This document shows, one piece after another, positions 28,458 through 37,809 of a stretch of 64,000 nt of DNA. Source of the DNA: JAEUIE01 sp046350055 (GTDB lineage Bacteria; Planctomycetota; Planctomycetia; Gemmatales; HRBIN36); the NCBI GenBank assembly GCA_046350055.1, contig JAXMBC010000001.1, forward strand, positions 5,146,001 through 5,210,000, written 5' to 3'. Each line of letters opens with the position of its first letter. Position 1 is the stretch's first letter. Both the position numbers and the translations under genes were made by a program. Below the pieces are notes generated by a model that did no database searches, was not told the origin of the DNA, and saw only the letters and a list, made by a program, of their open reading frames with translations.

Positions 28458-28910
28458 GATGCACTCCAGAATTACGTGAATGTGTTGTTGAGAATTCATC
28501 AACACTCTGTCTTGATTCACTCAGTTCACCCTCAAATTACCTGTCTCTCCCTCACCAGAAGAGTTTCCGACCAGGCCTTCACTCCAGCCCTATCAGCAAA
28601 GCCACGCCCCTTGCCACTGACACCCCATCGTTACCAACTCGAACTCAGCGAGGTCCAACAGAATCCGCCAGGTTCCCTGCCTGGCGTCCCTGGTAAACCG
28701 TGTTGTTGAATCGTCTCAATGCTAGACGGCAAGCTTCCGAATTGAACGTGATTTTAAAACTTTCACTCCTCTCACCGGAGGGACAAACTGGTAATGGAGC
28801 ATGCTGGTGGTCATATGTAATGATCACGCAGCGTGCTTTGATTGCCCAGCCTTATTCATACCATTTTTGCAAGCAGTTCAAGATGCAAGCAGGTATCGAG
28901 GAAGACGGTG
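28458..28910. other. Intergenic region between sulfatase and amidase genes
   Basis: No convincing gene. Contains one copy of a dispersed intergenic repeat (28541-28577) and a hairpin CGCCAGG / CCTGGCG at 28666-28686 without a T-run. The amidase promoter should lie near the left end. Confidence 0.4.
28541..28577. repeat. Copy 1 of a dispersed intergenic repeat (family A)
   Basis: The sequence has a CTCTCCCT...CCAGAAGAG core followed by TTTCCGACCAGG. It matches related stretches at 54287-54319 and 59409-59444, which share CTCTCCC, (C)AGAGAG and TTCCGGCCCA. Each has a short inverted CTCT/AGAG and lies outside genes. Confidence 0.5.
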
Positions 28911-28940
28911 TTAATGGGCAGTTTAAAGACTGCCCATTAA
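28911..28940 (-). terminator. Perfect 12-bp hairpin after the sulfatase gene
   Basis: The arms TTAATGGGCAGT (28911-28922) and ACTGCCCATTAA (28929-28940) pair perfectly around a six-base loop, 16 bp after the sulfatase stop. No T-run follows on the minus strand, so it is a terminator or 3'-protecting structure. Confidence 0.6.
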
Positions 28941-28955
28941 TGTGTTCCTGACAGG

Positions 28956-31754
28956 TTAGTCTTTGGCCTTCACAAGGTGGTCGTTCATGACCTTCTTTTC
29001 TGCAGCAGAAAGTTCTACTTTTCCGAGCTTGAAGTTCACGTTGTTCAGCTTCCCCGTGAAGCGGAAAGGGACCTGATAATCTTGGCTGTCCACAGACGTA
29101 CGCAAATCCATTCCGACATCAAATGTTTCGTCAATGGTCATAAGGAATGGAATTGTCCTGGTCATTTCCATCTCAGCAACTGTTTGGCCATCTACCTTCA
29201 ACACTCCCTTGCCACCTTTACCGAATCCTGGGCCAGCAAGAGAGAAGTCAAAAGTAATAAGATGTTTGCCAGGTGTGAGGGAATCTTTGCCTTCCCATTT
29301 GATACGTTCAAGGTCGAGCAGATTATAAGTGAAGACCGGTTTGCCCTTGAGTAAATACAAACCGTAACCACCAAAGCGCCCTCCCAAAGTCACAAGCATG
29401 CCTTCAGCGCCATTTTGTGGAATCTCGACATCAGCGGTAATTGTGTAAGAACGGTTGAGAATGTTAGGAGCATCACTCGGTGGCAGTCCAGCCATTATTC
29501 CTTTGTAATTGAACTCACTTCGACCAGCAGTGGCACTAGGTCTGGGCGTGATGATTCGAGGCAGGACTGAGTTGTCAAGGGGAAAGACATTATACTTGGT
29601 CGCTTCAACAAGAAAGAGTTCTTTAAGTTCACGAAGCTTATCTGGCATCTTTGCTGCGAGATCGTTCGCTTGAGAGAAATCTTCTTTGAGGTTATACAGT
29701 TCCCATTTGTAGCCATTGACAACATCTTCAGGCAGTTTCACTGTCCCCAGAAGCCAGGGTGGTGCAGGCGGACTTGTGCAGGCGTACCAGCCATCATGAT
29801 ACAAGCCTCGATTGGCAAACATCTCGAAGTACTGGGTGGTGCGTCTGGAAGCAGCATTAGCATTCGCCTTGTCCCATGTATAGGCCATGCTCACTCCTTC
29901 AATGGGCTTTTGTTCAATTCCATTGACGGTGAGCGGCGCTGGAATTCCCGTCGCTTCCAGAATCGTAGGCACAATATCTATGATGTGGTGGAACTGCGTG
30001 CGGATACCACCGGCATCTTTAATTCGATTTGGCCAGGAAATGACCATTCCCTGGCGAGTGCCTCCGAAATGGGATGCAACTTGCTTGGTCCATTTGAATG
30101 GCGTGTCAAATGCCCAAGACCAGGCAACCGACATATGTGGATAGGTCTTCTCCGATCCCCAGGCATCGTAGGCTCGCATCTGTACTTCAAGGGGGAGATC
30201 GAGAATGGCATTGTAGGCGGTCATTTGATTGAAGGTGCCGCGTGTCGTGCCTTCAGCACTGGTGCCATTATCACCACTGATGTAAATGATCAGCGTATTG
30301 TCAAGCTTGCCCATATCCTCCACGGCCTGGATTACCCGACCGATTTCGTGATCCGTGTATGCCACATAGCCTGCGTAACATTCAGCTTGGCGTGCGTAGA
30401 GTTTTTTCTCTTCGGCCGAAAGCGTTTCCCATTTGGGCAACGTATCTGGCCATTCTGTAAGCAGTGTATTCTCTGGAATAACACCGAGCTTCTTCTGATT
30501 TGCAAAAATGTCTTCACGCAGCTTGTTCCAACCCATGTCAAACTTGCCTTTGAACTTTTCGATCCATTCCTTTTTGGGTTGATGTGGAGAGTGCGTACCG
30601 CCGGGCACATAATAGACAAAGAAGGGCTTGTCAGGTGCAGCTGAATTGAGCCGGTTCATGTGGTCGATGGCGTTATCAGCCATGTCAGTAATCAGGTTGT
30701 AATCAGTCTTCCCAATCCATGGCTGCACCTGGGTATGATCCTGAAAGAGGTAAGGAGTCCATTGGTCTGTCTCACCTCCCATGAAACCGTAAAAATACTC
30801 AAAGCCCATTCCACTAGGCCACTGGTCATATGGTCCGGCAACGCTGTATTGATAGGCCGGAGTATTATGGTTCTTTCCAAACCAGGAAGTGGAGTAGCCG
30901 TTGGCCTTGAGAATATTGCCAATAGTAGCACTGTTTACCCCAATGGTAGAGTCATAGCCTGGGTACCCTGTTGATTGCTCAGAGATAATGCCAAAACCAA
31001 CTGAGTGATGATTTCGACCAGTAATCAGCGCCGCTCGTGTGGGTGAGCAGAGCGCGGTAGAGTGAAACTGCGTATAACGAATTCCTGTCTTGGCGAGACG
31101 GTCCATATTGGGTGTCGGAATAACACCACCAAAAGTACCATGGACACCATAGCCCTGGTCATCAGTCATGATGAGCAAAACATTGGGTGCACCTTTGGGT
31201 GGCACCACCCGTGCTGACCAAAATGGCTTAGAGTTGCGTGCCTCCATGTTAATGACACCACCAAACGGTGCAGGCTGATTGGGTATGTGCTTACCATCAA
31301 TAGTCGTAGTGGAAGCAGGAGAACCAGGAGGTACTGATTGTGGCTCAGCCGCAGTCAGTTGTTTTGCAACCGGCTTTCTCTCTGCATTTGGACGGAAATC
31401 TGCACGTAAGTCGAAGACATTTTCCACCCCATGAGCAAGCTTGACAGTGCGACTTACTTCCTTACCACCCGAAGTTGCTTTTAGAATGTAAGAGTAGTGA
31501 CCTGTTGGACTGAGAGGCGGGGTCTGAAAGCGACGGACATCACCAGGAAGTTCCATCTTCTGTCCATCTATTTCCAAAACAGCATCGGCCGGCAGGCGCA
31601 CTTCAAAGAAAATTATCTCATCTGCTTGCTTGATTACTGGCAATTCCGCTGCATCAGCCTTTGTTGAGAAGTTCAACTTCCCGGTTCCAGCAGCAAAGCC
31701 CAGAAACGAACTGACAATCAACACCAGCACGGCGGGGAGTTTACTCTGCCACAT
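28956..31754 (-). CDS. Arylsulfatase with N-terminal TIGR03000-like domain
   Basis: A 932-residue exported sulfatase. A signal peptide covers residues 1-22. Residues 48-115 resemble the planctomycete TIGR03000 domain (FFEVRLPADAVLEIDG, RRFQTPPLSPTGHYSYILKA). The alkaline-phosphatase-fold sulfatase domain starts at PNVLLIMTDDQGYG (metal-binding Asp198/Asp199). The formylglycine motif CSPTR has Cys236, which a maturase must oxidise. Further metal and active-site segments are FGKNHNTPA, GGTHSPHQPK and SGDNGTSAEG. The last ~200 residues form a lectin/LamG-like beta domain (ADVEIPQNGAEGMLVTLGG). It cleaves sulfate esters, probably from polysaccharides, outside the cytoplasm. No maturase gene is in the window. 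Confidence 0.92.
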   Translation of the reverse strand: MWQSKLPAVLVLIVSSFLGFAAGTGKLNFSTKADAAELPVIKQADEIIFFEVRLPADAVLEIDGQKMELPGDVRRFQTPPLSPTGHYSYILKATSGGKEVSRTVKLAHGVENVFDLRADFRPNAERKPVAKQLTAAEPQSVPPGSPASTTTIDGKHIPNQPAPFGGVINMEARNSKPFWSARVVPPKGAPNVLLIMTDDQGYGVHGTFGGVIPTPNMDRLAKTGIRYTQFHSTALCSPTRAALITGRNHHSVGFGIISEQSTGYPGYDSTIGVNSATIGNILKANGYSTSWFGKNHNTPAYQYSVAGPYDQWPSGMGFEYFYGFMGGETDQWTPYLFQDHTQVQPWIGKTDYNLITDMADNAIDHMNRLNSAAPDKPFFVYYVPGGTHSPHQPKKEWIEKFKGKFDMGWNKLREDIFANQKKLGVIPENTLLTEWPDTLPKWETLSAEEKKLYARQAECYAGYVAYTDHEIGRVIQAVEDMGKLDNTLIIYISGDNGTSAEGTTRGTFNQMTAYNAILDLPLEVQMRAYDAWGSEKTYPHMSVAWSWAFDTPFKWTKQVASHFGGTRQGMVISWPNRIKDAGGIRTQFHHIIDIVPTILEATGIPAPLTVNGIEQKPIEGVSMAYTWDKANANAASRRTTQYFEMFANRGLYHDGWYACTSPPAPPWLLGTVKLPEDVVNGYKWELYNLKEDFSQANDLAAKMPDKLRELKELFLVEATKYNVFPLDNSVLPRIITPRPSATAGRSEFNYKGIMAGLPPSDAPNILNRSYTITADVEIPQNGAEGMLVTLGGRFGGYGLYLLKGKPVFTYNLLDLERIKWEGKDSLTPGKHLITFDFSLAGPGFGKGGKGVLKVDGQTVAEMEMTRTIPFLMTIDETFDVGMDLRTSVDSQDYQVPFRFTGKLNNVNFKLGKVELSAAEKKVMNDHLVKAKD

Positions 31755-32170
31755 GTGGCCTCGCTTTTTGGAATCAGGGTGATCAGATCAGACTATCTGA
31801 ATGACCAGAAATCTAACATTTCAACCGAACTGCTCAAAGAACTTCTTTCAATAATCCTGAATTTCATCCCAACTACTTTTAACCAAACCGCATTTCAGGA
31901 TATGTAATGATCAAGAGTCACAACTTTCATCCCCAGATCCTCCATTAATCCCAAAGCCTCTAACTGTCATCCCGCGTAGCCAGCATCACAACGATGTCAG
32001 AACGCGTCAGAAGACAGAACGATGGCGAACAAGAGACTCGGAACCGCAACGGCTGAACTGAGACGGCCGGTCAAGAAAGACAAGACCACCCAGAAGCCCC
32101 AGTGACAGGCGAAGATCGGCGGCGTATCAAGCATTCCAGCAGCATGCCCGGAACCCCGACGTGGCTATGC
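31755..32170. other. Intergenic region between sulfatase and ArsR genes
   Basis: No feature I can support. A 28-codon ATG frame at 32022-32105 is basic but has no ribosome site. The sulfatase promoter should lie in the left part. Confidence 0.35.
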
Positions 32171-32506
32171 CTAACTGGAAGACGATTTAATACTCGTGAG
32201 CATCTCGGACTCCTCAGATAGTTGGGAGATAAAATACTGTTTGAGCAGATCGAGCACTTTCCCCAGAGCTTTGTCACGCAGGCGGTAGAAGACCTGATTG
32301 CCCTGTTTTCGAGTTGTGACGACACGTTTATTACGCAGGACAGCAAGGTGTTGCGAGGTATTTGATTGCTCGATATCAAGGAAATCGTGAATTTGGGTGA
32401 CGGGAACTTCACCCGCATCACGTAACAGTTCCACGATGGCAATGCGAGTCGGATTCGCCAGGGCCTGGAAGATGCCAGCTTTGAACTTGCGAAGTCGGTC
32501 TTCCAT
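32171..32506 (-). CDS. ArsR/SmtB-family transcriptional repressor
   Basis: A 111-residue winged-helix protein. The segment FQALANPTRIAIVELLRDAGEVPVTQI is the first helices, and DIEQSNTSQHLAVLRNKRVVTTRKQGNQVFYRL is the recognition helix and wing. There is no CxC or other obvious metal-binding cysteine in the alpha3 helix (DIEQSNTS replaces ELCVCDL), so it may sense something other than arsenic or heavy metals. It is transcribed away from the complex-I-like operon and has a near-perfect palindrome 24 bases upstream of its ATG, which suggests autoregulation and possibly control of that operon. Confidence 0.9.
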   Translation of the reverse strand: MEDRLRKFKAGIFQALANPTRIAIVELLRDAGEVPVTQIHDFLDIEQSNTSQHLAVLRNKRVVTTRKQGNQVFYRLRDKALGKVLDLLKQYFISQLSEESEMLTSIKSSSS

Positions 32507-32530
32507 AGCAACCCTTAGAACACAGTAATC

Positions 32531-32550
32531 TTGTATATTCGAAAATACAA
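32531..32550. promoter_or_regulatory. Candidate ArsR operator palindrome
   Basis: TTGTATATTCGAAAATACAA is symmetric at 18 of 20 positions. It sits in an AT-rich stretch between the divergent ArsR gene (24 bp from its start) and the complex-I-like operon (236 bp). Size and location fit an ArsR-family site; binding is inferred. Confidence 0.6.
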
Positions 32551-32786
32551 ATATACTATACTACAGGGTTCATGGAACTCCAAGTTCGAATCTCTCGGAA
32601 AAGCTGCAGCCGAATGGTCATTGAACCGCTCGCTGGCATCGTTTGCAACATTCTGGCTGGGATTACGATCTGAGCATGAAACGGATACCTGTCATGGATG
32701 GCTACACAAGCCCTGTCATATTCAGGAAGTTGTCCCCTGCATGACGGCAGCCCACAGGCGGAAGCTTGTGATGGGAGCAATGGTTC

Positions 32787-34775
32787 ATGGACTTAATGCT
32801 GATTGCATTTTTGGCATTTGCGTTGTCATGTATTCTGTCATACGCCTTGCCAGGCAATCGCAATCGTGTCTTTGCCAATCTTGTCTGTCAGACTGCTGGT
32901 TGCGTCCTGGTGCTGTCTCATACGATTCCGATCCTGTTCGGTAGCGAGCAACTGACGAGTTACGTGCAGTGGTCATATCCAGTAGAGCGCATTGATCTTC
33001 GACTCGATGCCCTTGGAGCATTCTTTCTGACGTTTTCATTGCCAATGACGCTGTTGGGATCAATTTACGCAGTCGGCTATCTGGCCGAAGATATCAGTAG
33101 TCGCAGACATGTCGGGTCTCACTTTGCGCTGCTTTCCGCCGTTCAGATATCCTTCTTGATTGTCTATACGGTGCAGAATGCGTTTGCATTTCTCATTGGA
33201 TGGGAAATCGCAGCATTGTCTGCGTGGCTCCTGGTCATCTGGAATCATCGCGACCAGCGCATTCGGTTTGCTGGATTCAACTATCTCATTTCCACCCATC
33301 TGAGCATGCTCTTTCTGGTAGCGGCAGTCATGATCATGCATAGCGAAACAAACAGTTTTCAGTTCATCGATTATCAGGCATTTCTAGGCAAATCCAGCAT
33401 TCGACGCGGATTAACCTTTGTCCTGCTGATGACATCCTTCGGATTGAAATCTGCTTTTTTCCCATTTCACACCTGGCTGCCACGTGCTCACTCGGCTGCG
33501 CCGGCTCACGTATCTGCGCTGATGTCAGGGGTTATTCACAAGGCCGGCTTATTCGGCATGCTGAAGTTCATCCTGATGGTAGGCAAGCCAGACCTGTGGA
33601 TGGGATGGTACCTCTTAACTGTGTCGGTCATGTCTGCCTTTATCGGTGTGCTGTACACGATTACGCAGCGAGATATCAAGCGACTGCTTGGTTACTCATC
33701 TACGGAAAACGTGGGGATCGTCGGTATGGGTTTCGGCATGGGATGTGTAGGTCTTGCCATCGATCAGCCAATACTGGTGGCGTTCGGGTTCGGCGGAGGT
33801 CTCCTTCACATCCTGAATCACGCCTTGTTCAAGTGTCTGCTCTTTTATGGCGCAGGTGCTATCTACCGCTTCACCCATACGATCGATCTGGAAAAACTGG
33901 GCGGGTTAATCAAAACCATGAAGTGGACCGCTCCACTGTTCCTTGTGGGGAGTCTGGCTAGTGCCGCCATGCCTGTACTCAATGGTTTCGTCAGTGAGTT
34001 CCTGATCTACTTCGGTCTGTTGCAACCCAATCCGGCCCTGGGAGGTTCGCGACTTCCGCTACTCTTTGCTGGTTGTGCATTAGCACTGGTCGGTGGATTG
34101 TCTGCCCTTTCTATCACGCGGGCATTTGGCCTCATCTTTCTTGGCATACCACGCGATCCACGTCATGTTGTTCCTGATGCAAAAGAACACGTTCTCATGG
34201 TCACTCCAATGGTTGCTCTGGTGGCAGGAATACTTCTCATTGGGCTTTACCCTCGTTTTGGAATTGGCGTTATCTCCGAACCGACGCAAATGCTGATGAG
34301 GCTCAGTGGTTCAGCTTCTCGCACATTGAGTGAGTGCATCCCCAGTGGCTTGTTTGAATCAATTACTGGTGTCGGCTTGATTCTGCTAAGTCTGTTCGTG
34401 GCACTCACAGCTGTACGATTTTTCGTGTTGCCAAAGAGTAACAGGAAACACGTGACCTGGGGTTGCGGATACACCAGGCCGAATGCGCGCATGCAGTATA
34501 CCGGTTCGTCGTTTTCACAGCCAATGACGGTAGTATTCCGGGATTTGTTGCGGTACATGCGACGCAGAACACTGCCAAAGGGACCTTTCCCTTCGAACGG
34601 CAAGCTGGAAACACACTGTGTGGATACTGTCGAATATTCAGTCTTCAATTTTCTGAGATCAGGTGATCAGTTTGTTGCAAAAGTGCTGCACTGGATTCCG
34701 GAAACCTCGCGGGCATCCATTGGTTATGGCCTGGTGGTTCTCGTCATCATTCTTGTCATCGTGTCTATCAAATAA
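32787..34775 (+). CDS. HyfB/NuoL-like proton-antiporter subunit of a complex-I-like complex
   Basis: A 662-residue protein with about 15 hydrophobic helices and the antiporter-like core of the NuoL/M/N family: the TM5 glutamate in LIGWEIAALSAWLL, the TM7 lysine in FGLKSAFFPFHTWLP, HSAAPAHVSALMSGVIHKAGLFG, and the half-helix region RDIKRLLGYSSTENVG. Length and layout are closest to hydrogenase-4 subunit B (HyfB/HycC). It should translocate H+ or Na+ as part of a membrane complex. First gene of a tightly packed six-gene operon; the next gene starts 11 bp later behind AAAGGAG. Confidence 0.88.
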   Translation: MDLMLIAFLAFALSCILSYALPGNRNRVFANLVCQTAGCVLVLSHTIPILFGSEQLTSYVQWSYPVERIDLRLDALGAFFLTFSLPMTLLGSIYAVGYLAEDISSRRHVGSHFALLSAVQISFLIVYTVQNAFAFLIGWEIAALSAWLLVIWNHRDQRIRFAGFNYLISTHLSMLFLVAAVMIMHSETNSFQFIDYQAFLGKSSIRRGLTFVLLMTSFGLKSAFFPFHTWLPRAHSAAPAHVSALMSGVIHKAGLFGMLKFILMVGKPDLWMGWYLLTVSVMSAFIGVLYTITQRDIKRLLGYSSTENVGIVGMGFGMGCVGLAIDQPILVAFGFGGGLLHILNHALFKCLLFYGAGAIYRFTHTIDLEKLGGLIKTMKWTAPLFLVGSLASAAMPVLNGFVSEFLIYFGLLQPNPALGGSRLPLLFAGCALALVGGLSALSITRAFGLIFLGIPRDPRHVVPDAKEHVLMVTPMVALVAGILLIGLYPRFGIGVISEPTQMLMRLSGSASRTLSECIPSGLFESITGVGLILLSLFVALTAVRFFVLPKSNRKHVTWGCGYTRPNARMQYTGSSFSQPMTVVFRDLLRYMRRRTLPKGPFPSNGKLETHCVDTVEYSVFNFLRSGDQFVAKVLHWIPETSRASIGYGLVVLVIILVIVSIK

Positions 34776-34786
34776 AGGAGTGAGAA

Positions 34787-35725
34787 GTGCATATCGGCTT
34801 GTTGCTCTTTTATCTGATCATCACCTTGATTGCACCGATATTCATGGTCGGTATGATCAATCGTGTCAAATCGATATGGGCAGGACGGCGTGGTCCGAAT
34901 CTGAATCAATTATGGTACGATCTGCTTCGTCTGTTGCGAAAGACTCCGGTATACAGTCAGGACACGAGTTGGATATTTCCTTACGCCCCGCTTGTAGTGC
35001 TGAGCATCACTATCTGCGCCAGTTTGCTGACCCCGGTACTTCCCGGGTATGCGGTGCTGGCGTTTCCCGGTGACTTCATCGTATTCGCATATCTGCTGGG
35101 CTTAGGCCGTGTGGCTATGATGCTGGGTGCGCTGGACACCGCAAGCGCGTTTGAAGGAATGGGCGCCAGTCGCGAAGCCACCTACTCTGCCATCACCGAG
35201 CCTGTGTTACTGTTGGCGGTTGCCACGCTGGGGTGTCTGAATAACACCATGACATTTCAGGACCTGGTGGCTGCAGGATCCAGAACGGACATCGACCTGG
35301 CAGTGAGATTTGCCATAGTGATGGGGCTGTTTGTGGTCCTTCTTATCGAGTCGTCCCGCGTCCCGGCCGATGATCCTGCTACACACCTTGAACTGACCAT
35401 GGTTCATGAAGTGATGATTCTTGACCATAGCGGCCCCGAGCTGGCGATCATGCAATATGCCAGTGCCATGAAGATGACACTGTTCGCATTGGTGATATCC
35501 GCAGTGATCAACCCGTTTGACTCCGCTGGCAGCGGATCGCTCCCGATCCTGGGTATGGCAGCCACGCTAGTTCTGCTTGTTGCCATAGCAGGTATTGTTG
35601 GAATTATCGAATCGCTCGTAGCTCGACTTCGCTTCCGTGCGTTACCGATGTTTGTCCTTTCTGCATTCGTCGTTGTGTCGATTGCCCTCGTCGTCGTGGT
35701 GGCACATCAAGGAGGGCTGCGATGA
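34787..35725 (+). CDS. HyfC/NuoH-like membrane subunit
   Basis: A 312-residue membrane protein starting at a GTG preceded by AAAGGAG. The segment RVKSIWAGRRGPNLNQLWYDLLRLLRK is the conserved quinone-chamber loop of NuoH/HyfC. LGRVAMMLGALDTASAFEGMGASREATYSAITEP and ESSRVPADDPATHLELTMVHEVM are the other family signatures. It links the peripheral redox arm to the antiporter-like subunits. Its stop overlaps the next gene by ATGA. Confidence 0.9.
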   Translation: MHIGLLLFYLIITLIAPIFMVGMINRVKSIWAGRRGPNLNQLWYDLLRLLRKTPVYSQDTSWIFPYAPLVVLSITICASLLTPVLPGYAVLAFPGDFIVFAYLLGLGRVAMMLGALDTASAFEGMGASREATYSAITEPVLLLAVATLGCLNNTMTFQDLVAAGSRTDIDLAVRFAIVMGLFVVLLIESSRVPADDPATHLELTMVHEVMILDHSGPELAIMQYASAMKMTLFALVISAVINPFDSAGSGSLPILGMAATLVLLVAIAGIVGIIESLVARLRFRALPMFVLSAFVVVSIALVVVVAHQGGLR

Positions 35726-36345
35726 CAAACCTTTTTATTCTCTACGTTGCTGCTATCCTGATTCCCTTGTTCTTTGCTTCCTGGCGAGTTGCAGTACTTG
35801 GGCTGGGAATGCAAGGGCTCACGTTATCAATCATTCTTGTTGTCGGTCATGGATTTGATTCTGCAGTTAACATTGTCGAGTTTCTGAGTCTCTTCCTGAT
35901 ACGGGCAGTTTTTGTACCCTGGTATCTATTTCGCATGGCTGGCACGAAAGGTCAACCCGCCGGCTTTACGCTGGTGGGGAATTCGCTGACTCATCGCTCG
36001 CTGGTGCTGCTCCTTCTCGGGACTGGGTTCGTGATGGGGTATGTCATGGATCGTCAGAATCCAAAGGAGGCTATTCAAATTGGCGCTGCACTCTCGAGTT
36101 TTCTCCTGGGAATGCTGATGATTGCAAATCAGAAACAACCGATATCCCAACTGATTGGGTTGTTCACCTTTGAAGGCGGCGTGACGCTGGTTGAGTTGCT
36201 CTCCCCACATGCTATGCCCTTCCCAGTGCAACTCGGTGTCTCGGCCATTGATGTCCTCTTCGTGCTGACATGCGGTGAATACCTGTCTCGGTTCCAAACT
36301 CTCACCTGGGAGTCGGATACCCTTCCCGGCAAGGAGTTGAGATGA
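35722..36345 (+). CDS. HyfE-like membrane subunit
   Basis: A 207-residue protein with about six helices, overlapping both neighbours by four bases (ATGA). Composition and place fit HyfE, which has a NuoK-like part. The segments VEFLSLFLIRAVFVPWYL, NPKEAIQIGAALSSFLLGMLM and QLIGLFTFEGGVTLVELL carry the membrane glutamates expected of that family. The identification rests partly on gene order. Confidence 0.8.
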   Translation: MTNLFILYVAAILIPLFFASWRVAVLGLGMQGLTLSIILVVGHGFDSAVNIVEFLSLFLIRAVFVPWYLFRMAGTKGQPAGFTLVGNSLTHRSLVLLLLGTGFVMGYVMDRQNPKEAIQIGAALSSFLLGMLMIANQKQPISQLIGLFTFEGGVTLVELLSPHAMPFPVQLGVSAIDVLFVLTCGEYLSRFQTLTWESDTLPGKELR

Positions 36346-37793
36346 TTGCACTCTTATGTGCTATTGTCCCATTTACTGTTGCAATCGTACTGATTGCAGC
36401 ACGCCAACAGGCACGACAGTTGGCGAAGCCCGCTCTCGTGATCACAGCGGGATTAAACTTGTTGTCTGCGCTGCTGGCAGGGATAACTCGCGGCCCTGGA
36501 GTATCAATCACATTCCTTGGTAACTATCTGGTGCTGGATGCCACGTCTGCACTTTTTTTAGTTCTTGTTGCGATTGTCTTTTTCGGCATCACTATTCATG
36601 TCAGTCAACGGTTCACTTTCGGTCCAGCCGAGCCGGGCATGGATGGTTTTGTAATTCGATCCATCTTGTTTCTAGGTTTGAGCAACCTTGCTGTTATTTG
36701 TAATCATCTGGTAGGAATGTGGGTACTTCTTGAAGCAGCTACACTCATCATAGCCCCGCTTATCTTCTTCAATCGTGGTCCTGTTGCACTGCGGGCATCG
36801 TGGAAGTATCTCAAGTTCTCAGTGATCGGCCTGGGCTTCAACATGGTCGGACTGATGTGCCTGGCTAGAGCGATGGGTGGCATACACGGCGATCACGAGA
36901 TCACATTTTTTCTGGACGAACTGCAAAAACGTACCAGCCTTGGCGAAACCGTATGGTGGGAAATCGGATTGGCATTCATGGTACTTGGTCTAGGCACCAA
37001 ACTAGGACTTGCTCCCATGTATGCCTGGCTACCCGACGCTTATGACGAAGCTCCTCCGGCTGTCACAACCTTGCTGGCAGCAGTTCAGTTTAACTGTGTC
37101 CTTCTCTTCCTGTTTCGTCAGGTGGGTTTGTTACGGTCTTTCGATCCGACACTTGTGAGCATGGAATTGATCACCATGGGAGTGCTATCGATTGCCATCT
37201 CAGGGTTGCACATCGTTCGGGCGGAGAACTACAAGCGATTGATTGCCTATGCATCAATCAACCACGCTGGAACCATTGCTCTCGGACTGGGAATGGGCAG
37301 GAATGCAGCCTATGGCGTCGTGCTGTATGTTGTCAGTAATGCTCTCGTCAAAGCTGTATTGTTCCTCACTTGCGGCAACATCAAGGATCATTACAGGACC
37401 AAGCAGATGGCCTCCCTTCGCGGTTTAATCCGTGTGATGCCCTTCAGTGGTTTAGCCTTTACACTTGGCACCTTTGCCTTGCTCGGATTCGCACCATTTG
37501 GCAGTTTTCTGGGAGAAATAATCATTCTCAGCAACATGGCCGAAGGTGGATTTCTTCTATTGTTTCTCTTTCTGTGCGTGATGCTGACTATCAACCTGGT
37601 AGCAACGGGGCGAGCATTGTTTCCCATGATCTGGGGTGATACGGAGGAGGAAGAGATCCATGTGAAGGAGCCGATCTGGTCGATTGCTTCAAGTGCTTTC
37701 TATATTCTCGTTCTGGTATCGCTCGGCATTTACACTCCCGAACCGGTCACGGCTCTCTTGCGTGAAGTTGCCATGACACTCGATGGCAAGTGA
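36342..37793 (+). CDS. HyfF/NuoN-like antiporter subunit
   Basis: A 483-residue protein with about 14 helices. The TM5 glutamate (WVLLEAATLIIAPL), TM7 lysine (GLGTKLGLAPMYAWLPDAYDEAPPAVTTLLA) and NYKRLIAYASINHAGTIALG segments define a second antiporter-like subunit of the HyfF/NuoN kind. It probably forms another ion channel of the complex. It overlaps the previous stop by four bases. Confidence 0.88.
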   Translation: MIALLCAIVPFTVAIVLIAARQQARQLAKPALVITAGLNLLSALLAGITRGPGVSITFLGNYLVLDATSALFLVLVAIVFFGITIHVSQRFTFGPAEPGMDGFVIRSILFLGLSNLAVICNHLVGMWVLLEAATLIIAPLIFFNRGPVALRASWKYLKFSVIGLGFNMVGLMCLARAMGGIHGDHEITFFLDELQKRTSLGETVWWEIGLAFMVLGLGTKLGLAPMYAWLPDAYDEAPPAVTTLLAAVQFNCVLLFLFRQVGLLRSFDPTLVSMELITMGVLSIAISGLHIVRAENYKRLIAYASINHAGTIALGLGMGRNAAYGVVLYVVSNALVKAVLFLTCGNIKDHYRTKQMASLRGLIRVMPFSGLAFTLGTFALLGFAPFGSFLGEIIILSNMAEGGFLLLFLFLCVMLTINLVATGRALFPMIWGDTEEEEIHVKEPIWSIASSAFYILVLVSLGIYTPEPVTALLREVAMTLDGK

Positions 37794-37809
37794 CCAAGGA
37801 GTCAATCGC

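Noticed and set aside
32022..32105. 28-codon basic frame in the intergenic region
   Set aside because: No ribosome site, no homology I recognise, and length within chance.
32578..32602. GTTCGAATC resembling a tRNA T-loop
   Set aside because: The flanking bases do not form a T-stem, and no acceptor, D or anticodon arms are present.
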